Of a DNA stretch of 64,000 nt, positions 46,919-57,944 are shown in pieces. Both the position numbers and the translations under genes were made by a program. Within the stretch, counting starts at the first letter, position 1, and the number at the start of each line of letters is the position of its first letter. The DNA is taken from NCBI GenBank assembly GCA_958450365.1, contig CAUEEP010000927.1, forward strand, positions 682,001-746,000. Direction: 5' to 3'. The stretch is from Mesorhabditis belari (Eukaryota > Nematoda > Chromadorea > Rhabditida > Rhabditidae). Below the pieces are notes generated by a model. The model was not told the origin of the DNA. It saw nothing but the letters and a program-made list of their open reading frames with translations, and did not search any database.

Positions 46919-49900
46919 AGTTTCAACACGTTAACGCTCCTCATCATTCGCCGCAACAATTGGATAAAGAATATCAAGATGATGCTGTGTGGCTTATATC
47001 ATCTAGTTTTCTCATTTTCACCATGCATTCGGGTTAGATTGAATATTTGTATTTGTTTTTTTTCCTTTAGACTAAAACCTTTTCGGGGGTTGGCTAATTT
47101 CCGCCATTTTATTTGCGCAACTCGCCATAACTTTCTTCTAAGTAAGCCAATATTTATGATTTTAGTTTCATTTTGTAGATCTCAATAAGTGCAATAAAAT
47201 AACACCAAAATCACAAAGATTAGCTCACTTAGAAGAAAGTTATAACGAGTTGTGCAAAAAAATTTGGCGCAAAGTAGCCACCCCCGAGGAATAAACGCAA
47301 GTTTTGCAAGGATGCAAGCATAAATTTTGATCCGTTGCACTTATTGAGATCTACAAAATGAAACCAAAATCATAAAGATTGATCCACTTAGAAAAAATCA
47401 TAAAGATTGATCCACTTTTTGGTAAGATTTGATCAAAGCTCGTATAAAAAGTTCCTTGTGATATTTTGCCCAATTTGCTTTCAGATTCTGAAACTAGACC
47501 ATTAATTCTACATCCATAAAAAATTTCATCTCAATTGGTCCCACGTAAGGCTTGTAAATCGATCAGACAAGCCGACGTCTTCTGAAGAAAATCGAGACCG
47601 AGCCCTTATAAGCCCTTTTTTCCGCCCGCCGGCCGCGGGGCTTCGTGGCGGGCGCTTGTTAGTCAGCTTCTTGACCGCGGGTGTGGAGGAGAGGAGATTG
47701 ATCGGGATCGGCCCCCAGCCCACGACCGGACGTCCAAACCAAGTGGCACTTCGCTAGAGGCTGTTTCCCGGAAGGGCGGCAGTCTCGGGCGGACAAGGGG
47801 GGACACAGGGACAGAGGCCCGAAAGGGAGCAGGCAATAGTCCCCGCGCGTCACAGTGGTTGGATCGCGTCTGGAGGTTGGGGAATGGTTCCGCCCTCGAA
47901 TCCACATTTTTTAAAAATTTAAAAATTTGAAAAGTCGGGTTTGCGAAAAGCAAAGGTAAATAAATTATTTTTCCTTGAAAATATCGACCTCTTTTGCTTC
48001 TTCTGATGCAGTTTTGTTTACGGTCCTCCTGGCGGATTCAGTCCGACAAAAAAAACCGACTTCGAAAATCGTTTGTCGCTCAAGTTTATCGTTTAATTCC
48101 GGTAATTCTCATTTAAAAAGCACTCACCTTTGGGAGTGGGACAAATGTGACCTTTTTTGCGCACCCGGACATTTGGTTTCATTTTGTTGCACTTATTGGG
48201 ATCTACAAAATGAAACTAAAATCATAAAGATTGGCTTACTTAGAAGAAAGTTATGGCGAGTTGCGCAAATGATCCAGTTGCGGAAATAATCCCGTTGCGC
48301 AAATGATCCCGTTGCGCAAAAAATTTCGCGCAAAGTGGCCTATCCCCCTTTTCGAAAACTTTAGTTGTACAGTTGATCAAGGCCATTTCAGGGTTTGGTT
48401 TATTGGAATCGGGTAATGTGTCAGCAAAAGATGAGGTGAATATTATGGTGAAGAATGTGGTTGACGTCGTTTGTGGAGGACTCGCGTATTGGGCTGTTGG
48501 TTTCGGGTTGAGGTGGGGAAAGTGTGCTCAACTCTTTCCATTTCCATTTCAGCTATGGCTCAGACGGATGGATGGACAATCAGATCGTTGGCTTTGGGCA
48601 ATTCTTTTATGATCCTGTTAGGTAAAGGTAACTTCTTAATTCTATAAAATAATGGTTATAGATTGGAAGCAAATGTGAATGATGAAGCGTGGGCATACGC
48701 TGTTTTTCTGTTTCAAATGAGTCTCGCAACAACAGCTTCAACAATTGTATCAGGTAGATTTCAATTTTCAACTGAAACTAACACAATAAAAGGGTGAATT
48801 TCTCGGTGCAAAGATCACTTTTCCATTTTTCCATTTTCCATTTTTCAATTCAGGTGCGGTAGCTGAGAGAGCGAAACTCAAATCATATATTCTATTGGGT
48901 ATTCTTGTAACACTTGCACAAGCTCTTCCTGCTCATTGGGTTTGGGATAAACGAGGATTTCTTTATCAAATGGGTGTCGTTGATTATGCTGGGTGTGCTT
49001 GTGTAAGTAGAAAGAGTTAATTAAGATGAAATTGAATGTTCAGAATCATCTCGTTGGTGGGATTATCGGACTTGTGGCAACTGTTTACTTGAAACCGAGA
49101 CGAAATCGTTTCATTGAGGACTCTGTTCATCAAATGAGTAGTCCGGGGAATGCTTTGTTAGGTAAAGGACTGGTTCTATGGCTAGTTAAAGTGCCTATTC
49201 CTACAAGGAAATCAATTCCGTCCAAGTTAAACTAAGCATACTATAGCTGAAGGCTTAAGTTTACCTTTCAGGTACTTTTCTCTTGTGGTGGGGTTGGTTC
49301 GGCATTAATACAGGCTGTGTTTGGGGTGTCTCAGCAGGAAGATGGAGATTAGGTGGAAGGTGAGATCAGGTGAAAACATTCTAATAATAAAAAGAAGTTT
49401 TCAGGGCAGCAGTCGCTTCAATAATGACCTCAATTGGTGGTGGTGCTGTGGCAACGATTGTCTCGTACATTCATTGGGACAAATTGCGGGTCGAATTTCC
49501 AAATCAATTCTATAATCATAATTTCCAGGTTCAATATCTGATCAATGGTGTCTTGTCATCACTTGTCGCAATCACTGGTAAGTTTAATTTAAAGAAACGC
49601 TTTCAGAGGCTTTCAGCATTTGCTCCAATTGCTCAACCCTGGCATGCAGTGATTGTTGGTGGAGTGGCTGCTTTGTTATCGGTATTTTCCAATAGTCTAA
49701 TCGATAAGATCGTTTGATCAGATCTCCGTTCTTCCCGTTCTTGAGCATTTCCATGTTGATGACCCAGTTGGAGTTGTGCCTATTCATTTAGTCAGCTCTA
49801 TTTGGGGAATGATTTCTGTGGGAATCTTTGCAAAAAGAGATAGATATGTGGTAAGTGAGAAAGCGTTTGTTTTTTGATAATTGAATGATTAACTTATTTC

Positions 49901-51547
49901 AGAGTTTTCTAACAAGCATCATTGGATGAATGGGTATTTACAGAGTTGAGAACTTTAGTTTATAAGAAAAAGCATTTGCACTCACAAGATTTCGTACTTT
50001 TTGCTTTGGCAAACGCAAACTCGTTGGTGCCCTGGAATTCTTGGATCTTGGCTTGTTTTGAGAGTGCACCAGAACGTGCGTTTGCTAAGGCACAAAGTAC
50101 AGACTTGCTTTTGTCTTGTTTCTATCTTGTCAGTGCAATTTAAAGCACACCAAGCAGCACAATCTACAAGGCTCTCATTGCTTAAAAGCTGCAGTTTAAA
50201 CTCACTTTTAAACTACTTTAGTTATTTGCCTGCTAACAAGGGAAAGGCACCAAGATGGCCTTTTGACCCGTCCATCTTATAGAGTCGGCCATGGAGATCT
50301 CGAATCCGTTTTTGGTTTTTGCAAACGCCAGATATTTAACAAAGAAAATCACCTTGAATTTCGAACTCCTTGTGAGGCTGTCACACGCTTGCCTGCTTCG
50401 GTGGTCCAGTGGATAGTCTGCTAGACTGTTGAACCTGTTACATTTTTGTCCCCAAGTTCTAGTCCCACTCTACCCAAACTTTTTTGCTCTTTTAAAAAAA
50501 CTATTGTAATTGTAAACTATTGTAATAACCATTGTAAATACGCAGGGAAACAGTTTTTTTAAAAAGCAAAAACGATTGGCAAGAGTGGGGCTCGAATCTA
50601 AAAGCAAAGTAGGGAAATGGGTTCGGCAGTCTATCCACTAGACTTTAAAAGTCTATCCACTAGACCACCGAAACAATTATTACACGCCGAAAAAGGCGTT
50701 TGACGGTTTCTTAAGGGGATATCTCTCGTTTGGGTTCTGCAAAAACTGAAAACAGATTCGAGTTCTCCATGGCCGGTTTATAAGATGGACTTGGTCTCGA
50801 TCAAAAGATCAAAAGGCCATCTTGCCTCGAGGCCTTTCCCGTGTAAGTAAAAGAACTTAAAATTCACCTCTCACTTTAGGCGGAAGGCTTAAAATATGAT
50901 GGTTTGATCTATGATGGTGGATTCACGTTGTTGCGCATACAGATAACTTGCATTTTGGTGATCATCGTCTATTGTACTGTGGCTGGGTATTTGATATTAG
51001 CGGTTGGTTGTTGAAAAGTCTCTTCATACAGCTACAGTACCCTAATCTAATCTTTCAAAACATCTGTATTCAATTTTCAAAAGGATTTTAGTGTATCGAG
51101 CATAGTCCTCTTGGTCTTCGGGTGAGTGATTATGAAGAAGAATTGGGGGCTGATGCAACTGAACATGGACTGACTGGAGCGAATGTTAGTCGATACGTTG
51201 TGGAGAAGCCAATGAATGTTAGGTAATAGAAAAGAAGATAAGATCTTTGTGATGTACAAAGTTTAGAACACTGAGCACGGTGACAAAAGCAGTTGCAAGA
51301 TGGAAGACCCAGACGCGTCTTCAGAGTCGAGCTACTCGAATGGTCAATTTGCGAAAGTAAGAAAGCTTAAAGGCTTGTACTGTTTCAAAGCTATTTGTAC
51401 TGTTTGTACTATTTGTACTATTTGTACAAAGCTATTTGTACTATTTCAATAATCAATTCAAGATCGTTAAATAACTTTGAGATTGCACGAGAAAAGATTG
51501 GCGAGAGCTTCTCCATCGAATCATCAACACACAAATCAAACAACTGA
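46919..51547 (+). CDS. Ammonium transporter (Amt/MEP/Rh family)
   Basis: About 14 exons, roughly 520 residues. Amt proteins are trimeric eleven-helix membrane channels for ammonium/ammonia. Exon 46919-47032 encodes the first helix (DDAVWLISSSFLIFTMHSG), joined over a 1.36-kb intron to GFGLLESGNVSAKDEVNIM at 48392. Also seen: GFGQFFYD, the conserved DYAGCACNHLVGGIIGLVAT (Asp and first pore His), GTFLLWWGWFGINTG, PVGVVPIHLVSSIWGM (second pore His), and the tail motif LGLRVSDYEEELGADATEHG. The C-terminus is Arg-rich, ending THKSNN and TGA at 51545-51547, with AATAAAA about 130 bases on. One 39-base intron follows AITG/A near 49580. The start codon exon upstream of 46919 is unresolved. Large introns carry a GC-rich island and a tRNA-bearing palindrome. 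Which C. elegans amt paralogue it matches is not determined. Confidence 0.92.
47085..47295. mobile_element. Foldback MITE (GCGCAACTCGCCATAACTTT family), with further copies at 47320-47390 and 48130-48345
   Basis: The left arm TTTGCGCAACTCGCCATAAC ... TTGTAGATCTCAATAAGTGC is followed by its imperfect complement (AGAAGAAAGTTATAACGAGT). A partial copy at 47320-47390 and a rearranged one at 48130-48345 (with TGATCCCGTTGCGCAAA repeats) flank the GC-rich island, all inside one transporter intron. Confidence 0.8.
47555..47908. other. GC-rich island 2, unidentified, in transporter intron
   Basis: About 350 bases, sharply GC-rich (CCGCCCGCCGGCCGCGGGGC region), bounded by AT-rich DNA. No exon of the transporter and no long frame. 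It shares no obvious sequence with island 1. Possibly rDNA spacer; not proven. Confidence 0.5.
50237..50838. mobile_element. Large palindromic MITE carrying tRNA-like sequences, transporter intron
   Basis: Arms of about 100 bases (AAGATGGCCTTTTGAcc, GTCCATCTTATA, GGCCATGGAGATCTCGAATC) face their complements at 50745-50830. In the left half, TCGGTGGTCCAGTGGATAGT (A box) and AAGTTCTAGTCCCACTC (B box) span 50402-50478. The right half has the mirrored version at 50578-50672 on the minus strand. Confidence 0.85.
50402..50478 (+). tRNA. tRNA-like relic in palindromic MITE
   Basis: A and B box spacing is about right for a tRNA, but the stems do not close. A mirrored partner lies at 50578-50672. Considered a tRNA-derived repeat and not a working gene. 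Confidence 0.3.
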
Positions 51548-51787
51548 ACAATTGGAATTGCAACTCCGAACTCAAAGCAATGGACATGCAAGAACTGAAT
51601 AAAATAGAAGACATTTTCTCTTTTCTTTGTGCTTCCTTTTCTATTGTGCTTTCTTTTATCCTTTTATTCGTTAATCCTTTTAATAAAAGATTCAATTACA
51701 ACAGAGAAAAGATAAGATTATCAATAAATTAGACAGAAAAAGGATATTTTTTCAAAACTTCTCCGTGCTTAGTGATCAATTCTTAAA

Positions 51788-51987
51788 GTTGATGGGATTA
51801 TCGGACTTGTGGCAACTGTTTACTTGAAACCGAGACGAAATCGTTTCATTGAGGACTCTGTGCATCAAATGAGTAGTCCAGGGAATGCTTTGTTAGGTAA
51901 ATGACTGATTCTATAGTTAGTTAAAGTGCCAATTCCTACAAGGAAATCAAGTTAAGTACAAGTTAAACTAAGCACACTGTAGCTGAA
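51788..51987 (+). pseudogene. Transporter exon-plus-intron copy 1
   Basis: Copies 49058-49255: most of the exon encoding GIIGLVATVYLKPRRNRFIE through GNALLG, its donor and the following intron. It begins 240 bases after the transporter stop codon and has no partner exons. Confidence 0.95.
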
Positions 51988-51990
51988 AAC

Positions 51991-52145
51991 CAAAAACCGA
52001 GACGAAATCGTTTCATTGAGGACTCTGTTCATCAAATGAGTAGTCCGGGGAATGTTTTTTTAGGTAAATGACTGATTCTATGGCTAGTTAAAGTGCCTAT
52101 TCCTACAAGAAAATCAATCTAAGTACAAGTTAAACTAAGCCTACT
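51991..52145 (+). pseudogene. Transporter exon-plus-intron copy 2 (shorter)
   Basis: Starts at the PRRNRF codons and runs through the donor and intron to CTGTAG, like copy 1 but truncated on the left and with a GTTTTTTTAG change in the last codons. Tandem to copy 1. Confidence 0.95.
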
Positions 52146-52420
52146 GTAGACGATGCCTTTAGTTTCGTATTTTTTTAAATCTTACAAATCTATTGAAATT
52201 TTACCTTGCAAAGTGTTCACTTTAAACTTTTCAGTGAGTCATTTTCCACAAAGAGGACTTGTCAGGAAAAAGTTGGGTAAGGAAAAGAAAATGATGGATT
52301 GGGAATGTGTCAGCAATGATAAAAGTACCAAAAAACTTTTAAAAAAGGCTCTAAGAGATATCCTAATGGATAACTGAATTCTAAATCAATCATTAAATCA
52401 TCAAATTCGAGTATTTTCAG

Positions 52421-53906
52421 AGAGATCATCTGGATGATGCAAGGAGGATGAGAATAAATCAGAGATGCACTGGAGTTGCCTCAAGGACAGCACACAGTGA
52501 GTTTATAAACCTAAACACCTGACACCTAACCTAACGACCGACAAAAAGCTTTGTCTTTGACAAAGCTTTGACAAAATGAAACTTTAGAGAGAAAACAAAC
52601 TAAAATTTGCAAAAAGCTCAAATTACCATATTGCTTTAGTCCAAATTAGCGATTTGCATTGGAAACGAAATTTTCTCTCTTCTCATTTCTGGTATTCAAT
52701 TCATTAAAGTTGTATTTCTTTGACAAGTACTTTAAAGGTAAATTTTCTTAGAATTTGTAATGTTTTCTTTTAGGGTTCAATAATGTTCAATAATGTTCAA
52801 TAATGTTTTCTTTTAGGGTTCAATAATGAATTCATTCAACACAACAGCTAAGGGTTTTTTTCTTTGAACTTTTCATTGTAAAACTTTCAAAAGTTTTGAG
52901 GCAAAGTTTTTGAAATTTTTATGTTTATCTTTGTTCTGATCGGTACTGTAATTACTTGGGGTACTGTAATACCACAGTATTCTGTCTCTCATTCTTAACT
53001 GAAAAGCATTTAACTCTACTTTTTCCCTTAATTGTCGACATTCAAACACTTTGTTCGCTAAAATATTTTTTTGGCTTTTAGAAATTCTAGAAATGTTTTC
53101 ATTTCAGAAATACCCGCACAAAACGCCGTTTGCGAAGAGAAAAGGTGAGGGGAAATTGATTTGAGCTTTTTAGAATCATTTTAGTATTTTTAAACTTACA
53201 TCTAGCTTTATGGAGTTTCGTTTTAGAGATGGCTCCCCTCCTCCACAAATGCCGCTCTCCGAGGAGGTGAGTGATCGGTACTGTAATTACTTGGGATACT
53301 TTAACAACCACAGTATTCTGTCTCTTATTCTTAACTGAAAAGCATTTAACTCTACTTTTGCCTTAATTGTCGACATTCAGTCTTTTATTTGGTGAACTGT
53401 GGAAATGCAAGTATTAGGGTACTTGAGACTCTTGAGTCTTGAGTCTTGAGGCTTGAGTCTTGAGTCTTGAGGCTTGAGTCTTGAGGCTTGAGGCTTGAGT
53501 CTTGAGTCTTGAGGCTTGAGTCTTGAGTCTTCAGTCTTGAGTCTTCAGTCTTGAGTCTTGAGTCTTAAGACAAGACTTGAGAGCGGTGGCTGATAACAAA
53601 GACAATGAGCGGTTCAATCAAAGCCAGATATTTAGCTTTCAAGTTCTTTTAAGCTCAGCTATATGGTTTTTCTTTAGGTTCAAGACGACGACACGATGCG
53701 AGGTGTGAAATCATTTGATGAAGAGAAAAGCGGCAAAGAAATCGGCCCACTAACCCCCGAGAAGGCAAAGATAAAGGTATGATAAGATTTTGAAAATATA
53801 AACCTGCTTTTTAAAGCATATAAAAGTTTTTTTTGTTTAGAAAGAGATGGCTCTAAAGTCGTCAACTCCTCCAAGCAGCACTCCGACAAATTCGCAAGAG
53901 GAATGA
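52421..53906 (+). CDS. Unrecognised gene, 3' exons encoding a charged, disordered C-terminal tail
   Basis: Five exons splice in frame: 52421-52496, 53108-53144, 53227-53266, 53678-53776 and 53841-53906 (stop TGA). All junctions are GT-AG with TTTCAG/TTTAG acceptors. The product reads RDHLDDARRMRINQRC, KIPAQNAVCEEK, DGSPPPQMPLSEE, KSGKEIGPLTPEKAKIK and a Ser/Thr/Pro-rich end, PPSSTPTNSQEE. It is hydrophilic, with no domain I know. AATAAAG lies 55 bases after the stop. Earlier exons must exist upstream; a candidate at about 52234-52274 cannot be phased with confidence. It could be an extra tail of the transporter or a separate gene; separate seems likelier because the transporter has its own stop and poly(A)-type signal. 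Confidence 0.6.
53425..53580 (+). repeat. GAGTCTTGAGGCTT heptamer satellite in an intron
   Basis: About twenty units of TTGAGTC / TTGAGGC / TTCAGTC in the intron 53267-53677 of the unrecognised gene. Confidence 0.9.
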
Positions 53907-53984
53907 GACGACAAGATTGAGAAGAAAATGAATGAGAAATTGAAATAACGACTTTTTTTTGGTGAATAAAGCTTTAACGAGTTA

Positions 53985-54510
53985 AAATCTGTGTTTTCGA
54001 AGGAGTTACTGTAAATCTAGGATGGATTAATTGGTACAAGTATGGACTGTACTGTACCGTGTACAAGTTGTTCTATAGCTTAGTTTAGAGCTATAGTCAA
54101 GGTATTTCAATCCAGTCATTTAAATTCTTGTGTCAGTAACTCTAAAATAAACAAACAAGCTTTCTATAACTCAAGAATACTTTGTTTATTATTTATTTAT
54201 AGGTTTTTCTGTTTTCTGTTCTCTCATGTTGATGATGGAAGTTAAAATCTGAGTTTTCGAAGGAGTTACTATAAATCTAGGATGGATTAATTGGTACAAG
54301 TATGGACTGTACTGTACTGTGTACAAGTTGTTCTATAGCTTAGTGTAGAGCTATAGTCAAGGTATTTCAATCCAGTCATTTAAATTCCTATATCAGTAAC
54401 TCTAAAATAAGCGAACAAGTCATTTTTCGAATTCTATGACTCAAGAATACTTTGTTTATTATCTATTTATAGGTTTTTCTGGTTTCTGTTCTCTCATGTT
54501 GATGATGGAA
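53985..54510 (+). repeat. Tandem duplication, about 255-base unit
   Basis: 53985-54239 and 54240-54510 are nearly identical, from GTTAAAATCTGTGTTTTCGA to TTCTCATGTTGATGATGGAA. The first copy begins just after the AATAAAG of the preceding gene. The following (CTCTTT)n run at 54520-54555 is a separate microsatellite. Confidence 0.9.
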
Positions 54511-54555
54511 ATGTTTTCTTCTCTTTCTCTTTCTCTTTCTTCTCTTTCTTCTCTT

Positions 54556-55376
54556 TATGTTGTCTGTCTGTCTATTTTGTTGTTCAAAAAGAATATCACG
54601 AGACGTTTTGGAATATTTTCTCATAGTTTCGTTCCCTTTTCCTTAACTCTTTTCGTTTTCAAATATCTGGCTCTCTTGGAATGTTCCTCACTATTTCGTA
54701 GACTTTTCTGGGTCTCTTGTTGTCTATTCACTTCTTTGGGTCTTTTCCTTTCTTTCATTGCTCTTTAAATTGATGAATCTCTATGTTTTTCACAATCTTT
54801 TCGTTTCTCATTTTTTCAAACGATCATTTATATGATCAATGCTACTTTATTTAGCTTTTAATATCAAAATACAAGAAGATTAAGGTTTTTTTGATCTACT
54901 AAAACATTTTAAAGTACTTATCTTAGAAAACAAGGACAGATTTTTGAGCAGAGCAGAGGATAACGATGCACAAGAATTATCGCAGCTCTATTACCGGGAT
55001 TACGGCATTATCTTCTAGTTGATAAGCTCTTAGATTTGAACCCAAAGAATTTTTACGATTTCATTTCTTATTGTAAAGCTTGCTCATAACTTTGGGCCAG
55101 CTTCCCTGTGTGCCTTCCTCCGCTTGTCGATCTCTTTCTCTTTCCATATCTCGCACTCTTTCTCTAATTTATTCTCTCCATCAGCTTTTCCCTTCTATTT
55201 TCTGCCCAGTATTTCTCATTCTTTTCGATTTCCTTTTCTTTTCATATCCTTTCAACACCCTTTTCCCCAGCCACATCCATCGCTTCGCTTTCTTTTTGAC
55301 TCGCGCAAAAAATCCTTTGCCGGTTTCCCCTTTGGCCTTAAACCACAAATTATCGACAAATCTTCAGGAAATATTG
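54556..55376. other. Spacer upstream of the 110-residue membrane protein gene
   Basis: Pyrimidine-rich on the plus strand (55130-55300), open in two frames but without domain signature. 55066-55120 is repeated at 56609-56665 (CTTATTGTAAAGCTTGC...CCAGCTTCCC), a direct repeat around the gene. Confidence 0.6.
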
Positions 55377-55945
55377 ATGGATTCCCTGCCCTATTTTCTC
55401 GTCATTTTACAATTTTTTGGAGATTTCTTTACTGAAGCGGCTTCAGTGTGAGTCTTTAGTCTTTAAGAACAATAAAAACTTTAAGAACAATCATTCAATT
55501 TAAGCTTAAATTGTAATAGTTGTAGATTAGATTAATAGTTTTGAAAGGATCAAAGTTTCAGGAAACGATCCGACTCGATTGGGCCGAGATCATCGACAAC
55601 GAGCACCACAACAGAAACTCGTGAGTTTTAACAGAAATACAAAATAAAATGTTCTCAGAATATAAAGTAATTGGTTGCGCTTATGTCTTTAAAAGATTTG
55701 TTTTTGTTTTATCGAATTATTAGGATTTCGTCAAGGCTTCACCCAGCTGAAGTTAGCAAGCAGCCGCCTCTTGCTGCTAGTGGCCCCTTTCTGGCTGAGA
55801 AAATTGCCAACCAAAACGTCTAGCGGCTTCACCATGCCATTTCGTACACAGTTGTCTGAAAAGCACACATAGCCAGTGGGGTGTACGGGGCATCGTGCAA
55901 GCATCGAAGTTGAAACCTCAGATCAGTCGTGATTACCCGCTGAAC

Positions 55946-55976
<31 letters not shown>

Positions 55977-56910
55977 TTAACAAAGATTCCCCTAGTAACG
56001 GCGAGTGAACGGGGAAAAGCTCGGCTTTTAGTCACGGGGAAATGTAGCGTATAGGTGCGGCTATCCGGCGCCATCACTTACTCAAAGTCCCTTTGACTTG
56101 GGCCATAGATCAGAGAAGGTGCAAGTCCTGTACGAGTGGTGACGGAGTCGGTCGGTCGTTCCTTGGAGTCGGGTTGCCTGAGAACGCAGCCTTAAGCGGG
56201 TGGTAAACTTCATCTAAGGCTAACGATACTTTGAAATTAATAAATCGAAGTTGAAACCTCAGATCAGTCGTGATTACCTAGTAGAAAGAAATTAGAAAGA
56301 GTCATTTTTTTAAGAAAACAAAATAATTAAGTTCAGAGATTTATTAGTTATCCAATTTTTAATAGTAAATAATATTTGAAAATCTACAGAAATATTTTCA
56401 GCTCTCGATTTGAGTGATCACTTGACGAAGTTGAGCATTGGATTGATCTGCACCATTTGTCTCGTTGTTGGCATTGTCATCGGATATTGCTTCTATGATC
56501 AATATAGGGTGAGAAATTTGAGAGGAAATTTGAGAATTCAGCTTATGAATGAGATCAAGATCAAGAATAATCAAGAAAATCTTGAACTTTTGAGATAGAA
56601 GACTTCATTTCTTATTGTAAAGCTTGCGTATAACTTTCGCCAGCTTCCCCGTGTGCCTTCCTCAGTTCAAAAAGTCAAAGACAGCCTAATCGCTGCAATT
56701 ACTGCAAAGATTTGGTTCTAGTTGAATGAAAAACCTATGAAATTCCAGAGAATTTAATATATTTAATATCTAAATGCGTTTTCTAGGATTATCTCTAGAA
56801 AAAGCAATTTTCAGTATCACTCGGATCCAACGAAATTCCCGCATTCAGCTTCGGAAGCTCGGTTGAGGAATGAGGACAGGAAAAGAATGCTTTCTGAATC
56901 GTTTGATTAG
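55377..56910 (+). CDS. Small secreted-leader, single-pass membrane protein, unknown function
   Basis: Four exons (55377-55447, 55562-55620, 56402-56508, 56815-56910) give 110 residues. Exon 1 encodes a hydrophobic leader (MDSLPYFLVILQFFGDFF). Exon 2 is Ser/Thr-rich (GPRSSTTSTTTET), likely a short extracellular stalk. Exon 3 has one membrane helix, LSIGLICTICLVVGIVIGYC, followed by basic residues. Exon 4 encodes a charged cytoplasmic tail, YHSDPTKFPHSASEARLRNE ... MLSESFD. The layout is a type I membrane protein. The frame is open upstream of 55377, so a longer form starting at 55080 cannot be excluded, but the leader supports 55377. Intron 2 (55621-56401) carries an rDNA fragment. I recognise no family. 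Confidence 0.7.
55733..56223 (+). rRNA. ITS2 plus 5' end of 28S rRNA gene, fragment inside an intron (not functional)
   Basis: From about 55906 the sequence is the conserved 28S start: GTTGAAACCTCAGATCAGTC, CGCTGAACTTAAGCATATTA, GCGGAGGAAAAGAAATTAAC, GTAACGGCGAGTGAACGGGG, then D1/D2 expansion sequence to GGGTGGTAAACTTCATCTAA. The 170 bases before it are GC-rich and in the place of ITS2 (inferred). The fragment stops at 56223. A 35-base piece of the 28S start (55903-55937) is repeated at 56244-56278. It is an isolated fragment, same strand as the host gene. Confidence 0.92.
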
Positions 56911-57636
56911 AAAAAAATGATGAAAACATCTGATCTTCATAGATTTAAACTCGAAAACATTCATTTAAAAGTTCATTTCTTTTTTGTACATTTAAAAACT
57001 CTCCATTTAAACTCTCCGTCAAACTCAGTCAATCATTATCTTCAAGAATAACTCTTTGTCAAATTTAAACTCAAATTTAAACTCTCCGTCATTCTCTTCA
57101 AGAATAATTCTTTCTTTCAGATTTTGAGCTTCGATTTTCTTTTCTTTTTTCACTTTCACTTTCTTTTTATTCTTGCCAATTGTTATTCAAATTTCCATCG
57201 ATTTCTCCTTTGTTCTTTTTCCGTTGTTACTTCTGGTGCCTCTAAAATTTCAAAATGAATATTCCTATCGGGTGAATGTTGTAGATTGAAGATGAATAAA
57301 GATTTGGATTCTTATGGATTATACCCTTGCAATCATTATTTATAACCAAAATACGAGAAATCACTCAAGATCAACAGAAATCAGAGTTTTTTGCTTGAAG
57401 ATGCAAGAAAGGAACCCCGCCAATTGCTTCCCCGATCGCTAAAACCCCTGGGTACAAACTTTTGGCTTCATATCTCATCTCAGCCATTTTATAGAACCAA
57501 AGAAATTCCTTTGTAAAGAGAGCGCGTGGCCTTTGTGCGACCGCCGCCCGCTCGCCACATCGCTCGCCGTCTGGCGCGGGGCAAAGTCTTATTTGAAAGG
57601 TTTTAGTTGAAAAAAACGAGATTGAAACTTTTTTAC

Positions 57637-57795
57637 TTTAACACGTTGACGACATTGTCACCTGATGCTGTCTGACACATATTCGTTCGCCTGGGACATT
57701 GTCACCTGATGTCAGGTGACATTTTTTGTCGAAAAAAACAACGTTGTCCCATGCAATTGTTTGTGCAAAAACGCCATTGTCGTCAACGTGTTAAC
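57637..57795. mobile_element. MITE, GTTGACGACATTGTCACC family, short copy B
   Basis: Ends ACACGTTGACGACATTGTCA and TTGTCGTCAACGTGTTAAC. Contains one TGACACATATTCG unit and the palindrome CACCTGATGTCAGGTG, against four units in copy A at 17446. Confidence 0.85.
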
Positions 57796-57944
57796 AATTC
57801 CATTGAAAATTGTTGTTGTTGTTTGAGTTCTAGACAAGCAATGCAAACCTCAAATAATATTAAAAAGACCTACTTCTAAGTTCTCTTTCCTGAAGAGGAA
57901 TTATTTGGGTTTGAATAATTTGAATTCATCGACACGAAAGCAAT

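Noticed and set aside
55080..55376. N-terminal extension of the 110-residue membrane protein
   Set aside because: Open by pyrimidine-rich composition. A leader peptide begins at the ATG at 55377, and the extension includes the 55066-55120 repeat.
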